From Trichoplax sp. H2 (lineage: Eukaryota; Placozoa; Uniplacotomia; Trichoplacea): a stretch of 64,000 nt of DNA. The DNA is taken from assembly GCA_003344405.1 (NCBI GenBank), contig NOWV01000001.1:248001-312000 (forward strand). The letters run 5' to 3'. Positions 1 through 10,776 of the stretch are shown in pieces. Numbering within the stretch: position 1 is the first letter of the stretch; the number at the start of each line of letters is the position of its first letter. A program made the position numbers and the translations under genes. The notes below the pieces were generated by a model. The model worked only from the letters and a program-made list of their open reading frames with translations. It was not told the DNA's origin and did not search any database.

Positions 1-1924
1 GAATGGCGGGCAAGTTAAATTATTTGATTGGTTAAGCTTTGATCCGGACTTGAGTACAAGATATAGTACTTTGTATCGTATTCACAGTATAAAGTATTGT
101 AATATTGTCATTCTTGCACTCTATCGTCTACCGTGCAGCATCATGGGCCATCGCCGCAGAGTCAGTACGGGTACAGTCATGATTTATGTTACGGAACTAT
201 GCATTGGTACCTGTTTCCGAGTAGTGTGGTTTCGAGCAGTCGATATTCAAACAAGAATTTGATAGGAGGAGGATCTTGCACTCCATGATTCCCTTACAAC
301 AAGCTACAGCCTGAGAGTAGATTTTGTTTCTGCTAACAATCCTTCGGAATGGTAATCACTAGCCAGAATAAACCCTAACAAATAAATCACGGTCTACGAG
401 TCCAATAGTATTGAACTACTGTATTTTGAAGGTTTCAATGCGCCACAATACTAATTCATTCGCCAAGCTCCTTCCTTTTGCAGCAACCTTGACTAATATA
501 CTATTACGGTATACAAATTTCTTGACATCAGATCTGCTATGGGGTGCTCGCCTTGAGACGATAAATAAGGCATAACTACAGTACTGTATTTTTGAAAGTG
601 ATACTTTTCCATGGTACTCTTTAATCTTAATATGATGTGAGTATTGTTCAATAAAAGATTGCATTTAGCAATCGGGCCTCAATTCTTGCATTAATAATAT
701 TATTACTTTACTGTATGGTTAATAATGTTGAGCTACGATTCATCAACGAAAGCTCCCCCAGTTACAAGTACTGTAGAATCTAGCGTCTATCTGACTATTG
801 GATTCGCAACACTGTAATTCTTTCTTTACAAATTCTCTATACAGTACTTTATCATCAACCTATTCAGTCAAGTTATCATTCAATTGACAACATAATTTCA
901 ATATGACTCAATTTATTACATCATTTCTTCATTTATGAAATGCATGGAGAATAGAATAACTAAGTTAGTACAAGTGCTAAAATACTACATATTCATATCA
1001 TCAGATATGAACAGTTTATCTATAAAATAAGGACATCGAAACTTTTCAAAGCTAATGCAACAATAGTACCACTCAGGAGAGTAATAAAGTTCCATGTAGG
1101 CTTCGACAATTTTAATATTTAAACTAGGAGAAATTTATCCCATATATAATAAAAAAAACATGGGAGACACTGTACTGCATACCAGCAGTATAACATGATT
1201 GTACATCATATTTTAACTTAAGAATACGATATGATGTCAGATTGATAACGTCACTTCAATGACAGCAACATAAATAAACTTCTATACCAGTTGGCTTGTA
1301 AACTTATTAAAATTATTGGCAAAATTGAGTACTGTAAAACAAGTTTTATCAGCATAGATTAATTACTTAAAGAGCAAAATAATAACGTAGACGAAAATTT
1401 TCAAAACATTCTGGTATTAACGATAGACAAGTGTTCATAATTAATAATACTGATACTATTATCTCCATTAAATCGGTTTAACTCAATTGAATTAACCAAT
1501 ATCTAATGTAGAAATAGCACTAAAAATGATTAACAATCATTGATCTAAAATTACACATACAGAATCATATAAACACAGAGTGATAATATCAAATTACTTT
1601 ACTATACCGTCACAAGACGAGAACAAAAAATGCCATCCACTAAGTAATTATTTTCCATACTATCAGTTATCATGGCTGTAGAGATAGAATACGGCGTTCT
1701 TACTATCCTGATAGTATATGAATTATTTAATTAAGAGATAGCACAGGGTAGATCGCTAGATATCTGGAAAAGTGTCGATCATTCTACTTTTCAAATCGTA
1801 GCTTTCATACTTATCAATTAATCCGCTGTTGAATAATCAAATTACCATCATATATTTATGAATAAAATATGACTTTGTATGGACCTTTTCTAATTAAGTT
1901 TTTGTATCATACGCTACAAATATT
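1..1924. other. Intergenic, no gene seen
   Basis: AT-rich sequence downstream of the midnolin stop codon, which lies at the right edge of this stretch. It probably includes the MIDN 3' untranslated region. I see no open frame with recognisable similarity. The first 850 bases carry several scattered copies of the TACTGTA/TACAGTA motif (for example near 580, 768 and 839). No clear minus-strand AATAAA stands out close to the stop. Confidence 0.6.
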
Positions 1925-2379
1925 TTAGCAGCATCTTTTAGCCAAAGGATTTTTATACTTGTGAAAGCGACGACGGCGTTGATCTCGTTCTTTTAGTATC
2001 TTTCTTAATTCTGTCATTTTTGTTCGAGTTATTTCGTTTTGATGTTTCGATTTGTCGATATTGTTATTGCATATTGGTATTCCATGATTGTTAACTGTCT
2101 CATTAGCTGTAGAATTGCAAGAATTGTTCTTATCGAACAACGTATGACCTTGCTGTTGCATTGTTGCTGCAATCAAATCGTTGAGAATATGGCGAACGGT
2201 TGTAGCATCACGCCTCAGGCATCCTCTGTTATCAAAACAGCACGATTTAAATCTACCGGAAAATTTACCAGCATAAATTCCATTATCTTTCTTTTTGATA
2301 TATATGTTCGTATTACTGGATGAGGGCATCACATCATCCTTAACTTTGCTAAGCTCATGAACTATTTTCTCATTGCATT
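1925..2379 (-). CDS. MIDN: MIDN coding exon 5 (Catch part II and C-terminal helix)
   Basis: The terminal exon, residues 180-330. It is preceded by a strong acceptor with a pyrimidine tract (tttttgtctacag|AA), so the ATG at 2410 in the same frame is intronic. It holds Catch part II with RRDATTVRHILNDLIAATM, a spacer rich in Asn and Ser, and a Lys/Arg-rich helix from about residue 299. The chain ends in LAKRCC. Confidence 0.92.
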
Positions 2380-5300
2380 CTGTAGACAAAAAATAAGTGT
2401 TAAAATTCATTTAGTAAATCTGTGATCAATAAACGCTGCTGAAAAATTACGCACTAGCAAGCCTAATGACGGTCCATGTACTGCAAATTACATGATGACC
2501 ATATACTATAAATGTAGGTTACTTTACAATACTACCCCAATATTAAAACGACCTACTAACACTTAATGAGTAGATATGCACTGTAATATGGATTTCAGCA
2601 CGATAAAATATCAATTTTTCTTTAGTAATTCATATTTTATCGTCATCTAAACTTATGCAAAACATAAAATATCGTTTAGACTATAACAAAATTAATCAGT
2701 AAAGTAGTAATGCAATATATTTTTGCAATAATGCTTAATCATGCCACTAAATTGAGAATAGAGATTAAACAATAATGCCTTATGTGACGGCCATTATCGC
2801 ACGATATACAGCACCATATTTTAGTAAAAATAATTACTTCCAATATAATACAATAAACTTATAGGGTTTATATTTTGATATAGAAAGCAAAAGTATGACT
2901 AATATAACTTATTGCCAAGTAACGCCAGTTTACACATCAATGCGTAGGCAATCAAATTTACCTGCTGTCATATGCCTCGAAGAAACGCGTGGGATGGAAG
3001 ATAACTGTATTTGTACCAAAACTAAGCGACCTTCCAGTTGGACTGGCAATGTCAATAATTTCCTACCGCACAAAAAGGCTTCGACCTATAACCACATGTT
3101 CAAAATTCACGTCGTTAATAACATTAGGAATTTATTGTATGTGAATTACCAATAATATAACTGAAAGCCTTAGTCATTAAAAATTTGATTCTTATTGTCT
3201 ACAATTTGATATTTTGTTATCTTTGTAAAATACCCAATATAATGCCTGAAACGCCTTCTAATATACAGATTACAGTCTAGACGATCGTTTATAAAGACTG
3301 TCACTAAGTGTTAAGATTAGCCTAAGATAACCATTTTTTATTACATTTAAGTGAATACTTTTTTAAATATGGTAAGTAAACGTTATAATCTGGGACTCTT
3401 ATAATGATAACGTACACGGTAATCCTCACCCCATAATGCTATAACGAAAATAAAATGATCTATAACGTATAAAAGAAATCATAGGAGGAAGAACTTATTA
3501 CTTTATACTATATACATAAATATAGACAATGCTCAATCAAACATATTTAGGTATCACTTCCTATTAAATTAACTATGAATCCATCATTTCAATTTATCCA
3601 GGTGCATAACGATCTACAATGGATTCAACTATGCAATTACATGGATGAGTAAGTACATATAAAAGCCCTTTATATTATATTATAGTCATGTCGTAATTAA
3701 GTCAAATTAATTATTTTACCTGCTTTATGATAATAGATAATTAGAGTCACGTACATTATTTATATGATTTCAACAGTATCGAAATGATACTTCTTGATCA
3801 ATATGTATAACGCAATGATAATACATGAATGAGTGAACCTATCCTACTGTATATTAGATTTTACGTAAAACAAGGTTAGTTGACTACCTGTAGCAACTAC
3901 TACAAATGAAATTTGTCTAAATGACATTAAACTTTATTGAAGGCTAATAAACTGCAATTTTTTTAGTTTAAAAATGAGTCACTTTGTCGTGTACAAACAA
4001 CGCACGTCAAGGAAGTAGTAACATATTAAAGCTGGGAGTATGACCAAGAATTAAATCAATTATGATACGAACGCTAGCAAAAATTACCATAATGTAAATT
4101 ATTATCCCTTTATCGCACTTAATTGGCAGCAAAAGATGATAAAACGGGGGGGGGGAATAGTAAAGCAAACTCAAGTCTTAGAATCACTTCTTTAAATATT
4201 GATTGAATAAAAAAAGGAGTTAGAAATTGTAACGGTTCAATACAATATTTGATTCTCATGATACACGTGCAAAATAGGAAGATCCATTGAAAATTATTAT
4301 TGATACTGCGACTTCCTCATCTTGACGATGATGATGCTGATGAGTAAACAAATATTACAGATTGGTTACAATGAATACCATTCGAATAAGCAAAGACAAC
4401 TCTCAGACGCATTTGTCTACATCGATTGCTATGTAAATTCTATTACGGAGGTGTTGGTATGACGAGAAGTAATTTGCAACTATATTGCATCATTGTACAG
4501 TAATAAAATAAGTTATTTTATCCTTTATGAAAATGTATAATTTCTTTTACAATCAGGATAATGCTTTCATATTGATCGAGTATTTATCATTACGTTCTGC
4601 AACGATAACTATTTAAAGAGTAGCGATCAAATGACGCATAAAATAATATCTATGGAATGGTCTTGTATAACAACAATGAAATTAGATATAATGGCTCGTA
4701 ATTCTAATAGTTCTGAAACTTATGTCATAATGAAAGGGGTATCATCTTTTTCCTCTATTATTTGAATACATTCTAAATTGACTAATTTCTGATAAAAGCA
4801 TCAATATTCTCATGACAGAGAAAGAAATCATTAATAACCAGCTTCGTTCATCTGGTATGACTCATGCATGATTATGAAGTTGACAGAAACTGCTTGAAAA
4901 TGTAAATGAATAAAGATAACGTTCATGATATACTATTCATGTTACTTTGTTTTCTATATACAGACACTTCTACATACTGCATGTAATTCATTAAAAATGT
5001 ACAGTATACTGTAGAAACTATGATTAGTTTGAGATTTGTTGAGAAAACTTATACAGTATGTGCATTACACACTGTACTAAATCTAGGATTTATATATTTG
5101 ATGATTCTATTAAATTACCATAAGTAAAAGATAATTATTAACCGATACCTTAGTGCACTCAATCAACTGTCGTCTGAAGTTATATGTACTGATAATACAA
5201 TGTAACATTCGCATTAAGGTTATCCTACATGCTGCAATATAAATGACGTACAGTGCCTATAAACTAAATCGTCATATTAATAGTACTATCTGTAAAGTGA

Positions 5301-8300
5301 AAATTTATCAGACAATAGTAGAATGGAAAATGGACAACGTCCGATTAAATTTGTTTAGGGCGAGTGCAGAGAAAGTAAAGAAAGAGCGTGCGTGATATTA
5401 CTCCGACAGTGGAAACCCTTTACTGTTCAATTCAATCATGATAAATTATCAGTATGGACTATCACGGCAACTACAATGATAGTCTATCCAAATTGAGGGT
5501 ATTAATACTGTAACACTAGCAATGATAGGAAGTGACGAAATCACCATCTCCTACTATGTCTTGTGGGGCTATTGTAAATGAAAGAACAGTGTAAATAATT
5601 TCTAAAATAAAATAAAAAATGACTTTTGTACTTGTACCTTAGTTTAGTACCTGCTACAGTAAATTGTCAAAGACGCGTTATGTACCTATCATGACCATTA
5701 ACAAGTTATAATTCTGTGTTATCCCTCATTTGATTTACAATCGAATGCATTAAATTAAATCTAGCCTACATACTGTAATATACGTTGGCATTTGTGTGGT
5801 ATTTTGATAAAAAATTAAATATCTACCATGTCATAGTTTTACCCTTTTTAAATGATAGCTCTTAAGATATCAACAAGATAATTTAGTAACAGTATCAAAC
5901 CGCCAATATATGGAAAAGTAAAATTTTATGCAATAGATATAATAGGACAATAAGAAAAATATTGAACCAAATCAATTAATAAGAGTCAAGAAGTTGATTC
6001 AATCTTGAAAATCTAAACAATACCACAAGTAATACATATGCATCAAAATTTTATCGACTATCATCATTGTTCCACTATGTGAAAATTTTCACTAAGCGAA
6101 GGACGCAATAACAGGCGAAAGAAAAGGATAGGAACTGAAAGTTGAAAGGCAAAATTTAAAAGTAACAATATCATAAACTACGTATAATAAATTGCTGAAA
6201 ATCTAGACTATTATCGCATGGAATTTGATGCTATGAAAGGGTTGGCTATAAGTGAAAAGAATAATACAGTGGCAAATGAAAGGGTACCTATCATTTGCCA
6301 ATTATTTGATTATGCAATCAATTACTTCCTCCCTACGACCTAATAAAGTTGTCATCATGCATTAAGAAAAGCCACTGAGACAAAGATTTGCGTGAAAAAT
6401 TAAAATTACCAGTAATCATTAATTAATTAATACTGCCATTGACTATTTCAATCTTGCGTAGCATGTCTCTGCAGTCACCTTCATCTTAAAATTAAACCAG
6501 ACACTAACGGCTGATGTGTAGATTCAAATAATAACTTTTTCCTACTCAATACAATCGCTGATGAATGTTATTGAAACCTCAAGAGAAAAATATTGTAATA
6601 ATCTTTACATAGACTTTTATGTATATGCACAAGTTGCGATTTACCGTATAACATCAAAAATAACAATGTCATGACCCATACTGTGCTAGTATAACTGATA
6701 TCGTAAAAATAGCAGACGCTATATTGAAAGTACATGTAATTTCGAGATCTAGCTAGGTTTGGGTACGATAATAAGCGTTACAAATTCTATTGACAACTAC
6801 AGCTCTAGGTACTGTACTGTGATCATGTTGTAAGCCAATAATGTTTTATTCATCATGTTGATGAATTAGTAACTAAAATACATACGATATGTAGGAAAAT
6901 GATATTATTATAAGGCAGTCAATTTTAAACTATAATATGTCTTATATGAATAAAGCTATAGCTATTGCACGTATACAAAATGGTATACGGAATGAATAAG
7001 TCATGAATCAATATAGCTACATTATGTATGTATTAATTATCATGTTTCTAAGAAAAAGAAAATTACCGTTTAAGGTAAATATTTTATACTTTATAAAACT
7101 AAAACTAAAATATTGTAATTTGTTGGTAAATATGGACTAACTTTGAATAGGTGAGGGTAAGAATGAATGAATGGCTTTAGTTCTGACGTATGAATAAGAT
7201 AGTTAAATTTTAATTACTTTGGGAATAACATAAAAAATGATAACATAAAATAGTAACGGTAATATCATATTAATGTACTTAGTTTTTGTGCAACATCAGA
7301 CCTGTAAAAATATTGTTACCAATATTGTTAATGCATGAAACCGATACTAGCTAGGTGCAACTTGGCGAGAAAAGTTATAGAGTGCAGAGTAAAAAATAAC
7401 AGTAGTATGGGGGTGGTAACTTATAAAGTTCATGTAAAGGTGAACTAAGCTGCCTACATCTAATTTAAAAACCATCTATTGATATAGTTGATGGGTGGAG
7501 GAGGAGGAGGAGGTGGAGATGAAAGATACAGAAAAAAGTGATCACCATAGATTTTGTTAGTCAACACCGCCCATTATTTTTTTCCGAGGTGTTTATTTTT
7601 AACAAGAACTATTCTAATCCATCATAAACTTAGCCGCCAGTTGACAGGCGCTATAATTTAATCTGTACTTTTTGGTCAGCTAGAGTTTACGAGAATTTCA
7701 TGCGACAACATTATATCGCGATATTTATTTTATGACTATCTAAAAAAACACTTAATCTACTTTGATAATAATTATTATATCTATCATCCTTGAAATATCT
7801 ACACTAAAAATGAAAATGGTCAATCGATCAATATCTTATTTCAGTCATGCAGACAGATAAGCAATGAAGCTTGATTATAACTTGCAAAATAATAGCAAAT
7901 TGCATTCTACAGTAGTGTGCACTAGAAGGAAATACATGCAAAAGAGACATAATAACATTCTATGACTTCATAATTTTGCGTAATTATTCACGAGAACTAA
8001 CTAAAAATAGATAAAGATTACAATATTTGACTCTAAGAAAGAAACATTGTTTCAACCTGGATATAACAGTAAAGAGGAAATGGACAATCTTGCTATAATA
8101 TTATATCAATGAGCAATTAACTAATATATCTTTCTAACGTAATACCCTATTCTTGACTTGAAGTAAATATTGCCAATATTGTCAATTATAGAAAAATTAT
8201 TAGTATTATTGCAAATGATGACAATTTGCAGTATGGAAAAAACTCCATTTGTTATCTTACAAATTTGATATCGTATAAGTAGATTCAATATCAAAAAGGT

Positions 8301-10634
8301 ATTACTATAAAAACTAGCGTAGCAATTAAAAATGTTGAAGTAGGGAAATGATTGCAACAATACAGGATGAAGGAAGGGTAAATTATTGATTTGATATACC
8401 AAAGAATAAAATTCTCCCCCCCCCCGTATTTCAACAACAGACAATAATAAAGCAGATATTTTTATACATTGACAACTAGGTAGGTTTCGTGGTGGTCGAG
8501 ATAGATGCGTTCTGTTCTCGAATATGGAGGTATCAAAAATGTGTGAAAGAGCAAAGAATAAATGCATAGAAAACAAAGAGCATGACTAAAATAGAATAAC
8601 TTTAAAACGAGCCGGAGGAAAGAAGGAAACCCGACTAACAATGACATGAAAACAAAAAACAAGATGTAAGATTGCATAAAAATCTCAAAATAGATTGCAA
8701 ATTTGACTCTCATTTCACAGTACAACCCTGTCATTAAATAAAATGATCAAAGATGCGGCTATAATAAGGTTACATTAATACTATGGTTTATGAATGAAAT
8801 CTCGAACAACAACACTGTATTTCAATGTTGTCCAGCAAATAAAAGATGATAGGATAATATTAGATTATACGATTACTTACTTGTGCATCTGATAAGCAAT
8901 CCAGGCTTCTTACTGGTGTTGTACTACAAGGGCTGTGCCAATTCTAATCGTTTAATAAAAAAATGATCATATTAATACCATACAACTAGGTAATATGCAA
9001 TTTGAATGATGACTATTAAAATTCTGCTAGTGTGAAGGTACCAAAAAGAATGAAAGCAATAGAACGCATTTATGAACTATAGCAGAAAAGGTGCAGAACG
9101 TTTTAAGCTATCATTTTGCATGACGAGTATATGATCATATCTGGTAAAGCAAGCATGCTAGCATATTGGTCATTTTATTCTAGTTGACAACAAATTAGTG
9201 AGAGATGGGAGATTGCACTGTACCCTGGGTAGATTAATTTTATAATTAGAATGTTTTTCAATTAAGTTGAAAAAATTTAACCAAGCAGCAATATCATACT
9301 ATTTTACAAAAAAAAAAGCAACAATGAAATTATAAGCATTTTCAAGAGAGCAAATTGTAATTATTGTAATTAATCTAGGAGGTTATCTCAATGTATCGGT
9401 ACGTTGATTCGATCAAATTCTACGGTGTTATACTGTAGAAAGATACATTCCAATTGATGAAATAATTATAACTTACTACGGGATACAGCTTTGGTCGATC
9501 ATGTTCGAATAAATGTAAAGTACAACTAGATGGTATATGAAATACTCGTATACCCAATTGAATCCACAAGACTGTACCAACATTTTACGCTCATAAAAAC
9601 AACTAGCAATAATCTCTTCAACAATCAACTGTACTCCAGCAGTAGTTGCTATCAATACTACTTTGCTTCACGTAATTGTTAAGTTAGGGCACATATTCAA
9701 TTTAATTTAAATGTAGAAATTATATGGAGTTGACTAAATTTAAAATGAATTCAACTCGTATTATGGCATATTATTCAAAAATGACTGAATGAAGAATTGA
9801 TAGGGAAAGAGTGAATTTCGTATACAAATCCCATCCACGTCTAGACTGACGCTCTATTTCATGGTTAACACCTTAGTTCACTATTACTATTTACATGACC
9901 AAAATATTTGATCCACTACATCGTATATTATAGTTTCCAGATAGCCACCGATGGCGTAGATACTTTGTTTAAATCAATTTTGTATGATTGCGTACTAACG
10001 TACGTAAGGCAATATTTATCGGTACAAGTGCAAGAAGTCCAAAACGAATTCTTCAAATAAAAGAAACCCTCAGACTTACCTTGAAACCAGTTTCTATAGT
10101 TGTTAATAACTTTATTGATGATCCAGAACCGACACCATTTGCTAACAGTAATCCTTTTGTCAGATTTCTAATTATTGTTAAGATATCGATAGATGGGATA
10201 GATAGTTAGCTCTATGTTACAAAGTGTTAAAATGTTGATCATCCATTGAAAAAAACTTTTAAACAAGCAGTAAAGTAATAAAATGATAAAAACTGAATCT
10301 ATAACATTCAATTTTCTTTTACTTTACTAGAATATTGATGATAATATAGGTTGCTGTGATATCGGGCTTACCTTTCCTTGTAGACGAGGGAGATTTTATC
10401 GATAGGCAAGCCAATGCGTGAAGCAATTCTTCCTTTTAAATCATCTACAGTTTCACGACAACTGACGTGGAATGGTAGTCGTGCTCCAGAAGTGGATAAA
10501 ATAACCAGACGTATCTTTTGATTACATTTATTTTTCTTATATCTGGGTAAAGCATCTGTCGATGTAGATGAAATATCGGCTGCAGGAGTAGCAGCGCTAC
10601 AACTGCTGGTTTCACTGCTTGTTGGATCAATCAT
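1925..10634 (-). CDS. MIDN: Midnolin, five coding exons, complete (330 aa)
   Basis: Midnolin captures short-lived nuclear proteins and delivers them to the proteasome without ubiquitination. Joining 10372-10634, 10080-10167, 8881-8943, 2962-3085 and 1925-2379 gives 993 nt, with every splice phase closing. The order matches vertebrate midnolin: a Ser/Thr-rich N-terminus; a ubiquitin-like domain at about residues 40-113; Catch part I at about 136-167 (core FLCGRKLLTLPVQLEG, then LVQIQL); Catch part II at about 214-257 (GKFSGRF, CLRRDATTVRHILNDLIAAT); and a basic C-terminal proteasome-binding helix at about 299-324 (TELRKILKERDQRRRRF). The start is the first ATG in frame, with an in-frame TAG about 130 bases upstream. 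At 330 residues it is shorter than human midnolin (about 470): the two Catch halves are closer together and the protein ends soon after the helix. Introns are 204, 1136, 5795 and 582 bp. The gene name rests on recognised similarity; exon borders are inferred from splice signals and phase. Confidence 0.92.
2380..2961 (-). other. MIDN intron 4
   Basis: A 582-bp AT-rich intron with a GTAAAT donor and a tctacag acceptor. I see nothing else in it. Confidence 0.8.
2962..3085 (-). CDS. MIDN: MIDN coding exon 4 (Catch part I)
   Basis: A 124-nt exon (residues 139-179 plus one base) with the core VEAFLCGRKLLTLPVQLEG followed by VQIQLSS. It matches vertebrate VSDFLSGRSPLTLALRVG and FVQLQLAA, the first half of the substrate-holding Catch domain. 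The acceptor is gttatag|GTC and the donor GCAG|GTAAAT. An 86-residue plus-strand frame that overlaps it is a shadow. Confidence 0.9.
4146..4155 (+). repeat. Poly-G run (10 G)
   Basis: An uninterrupted run of ten G in strongly AT-rich sequence inside MIDN intron 3. One of four such G/C runs of ten or more in this window. Confidence 0.95.
7496..7523 (+). repeat. GGA-rich microsatellite
   Basis: A short purine-rich run of GGA/GGT repeats inside MIDN intron 3. Confidence 0.8.
8416..8425 (+). repeat. Poly-C run (10 C)
   Basis: A run of ten C in MIDN intron 3, that is, ten G on the transcribed-sense minus strand. Confidence 0.95.
8881..8943 (-). CDS. MIDN: MIDN coding exon 3
   Basis: A 63-nt, 21-codon exon (residues 118-138) linking the ubiquitin-like domain to Catch part I. 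It contains PVRSLDCLSDAQ, aligned with the vertebrate SVMQALESLTETQ. The acceptor is cgattag|AAT and the donor CACAA|GTAAGT. It is in phase 0 at both ends, so it could be skipped without a frameshift. Confidence 0.85.
8944..10079 (-). other. MIDN intron 2
   Basis: A 1.1-kb AT-rich intron (GTAAGT donor, gattag acceptor) with no other feature seen. Confidence 0.75.
10080..10167 (-). CDS. MIDN: MIDN coding exon 2
   Basis: An 88-nt exon that completes Arg88 and encodes residues 89-117, the end of the ubiquitin-like domain (NLTKGLLLANGVGSGSSIKL). The human counterpart has the same spacing around its G-V-G-D-G-S motif. The acceptor is aataattag|A and the donor CAAG|GTAAGT. The plus-strand open frame here is a shadow. 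Confidence 0.9.
10372..10634 (-). CDS. MIDN: MIDN coding exon 1
   Basis: Encodes residues 1-87 plus two bases of codon 88: a Ser/Thr-rich leader, a short basic patch (RYKKNKCNQK) and most of the ubiquitin-like fold, ending in LVYKE. The donor reads AAAG|GTAAGC at 10372/10371. Upstream on the minus strand the leader is open through a GTT/GCT/ACT-rich simple repeat (10741-10776) before an in-frame TAG. ATG at 10634 is therefore the only start in this exon. Confidence 0.9.
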
Positions 10635-10740
10635 GTTGGTTGTAATAGTCAGGTTTAAATTTGGTTTAACAGGCTGAATTGAAGCTATCGACGTGAGGAC
10701 TGGATCAATCTCTCTTGCTTTCTTTTTTGACCAACGGTAG

Positions 10741-10776
10741 TCGTAGTAGTAGCAGCAACAACAACAACAACAACAC
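10741..10776 (+). repeat. Trinucleotide repeat upstream of MIDN ATG
   Basis: GTA, GCA and CAA triplets on the plus strand, read as GTT/GCT/ACT triplets in the probable MIDN 5' untranslated region. It lies about 110 bases before the ATG. It has no in-frame start codon of its own that I can see. Confidence 0.75.

Larger units (their letters stand above)
3086..8880 (-). other. MIDN intron 3 (5.8 kb)
   Basis: A long intron between the linker exon and Catch part I. It holds a ten-G run at 4146-4155, a ten-C run at 8416-8425 and a GGA-rich microsatellite near 7496-7523. Open frames inside it, such as the 151-residue minus-strand frame at 8121-8576, translate through the homopolymer and low-complexity sequence and resemble no family I know. 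I see no further midnolin exon, and the phases on either side do not need one. Confidence 0.75.

Noticed and set aside
2039-3155. Plus-strand open frames (2039-2323 and 2895-3155) as separate genes
   Set aside because: They lie antisense to MIDN exons 5 and 4 and show no family similarity; they are shadows of the real coding strand.
8121-8734. Minus-strand frames of 151 and 90 residues inside MIDN intron 3
   Set aside because: They read through a poly-C run and hydrophobic low-complexity sequence, match no family I know, and would break the midnolin phase if included.
10445-10630. Alternative 61-residue minus-strand frame
   Set aside because: It overlaps MIDN exon 1 in another frame; the ubiquitin-like frame is the one with clear family similarity.
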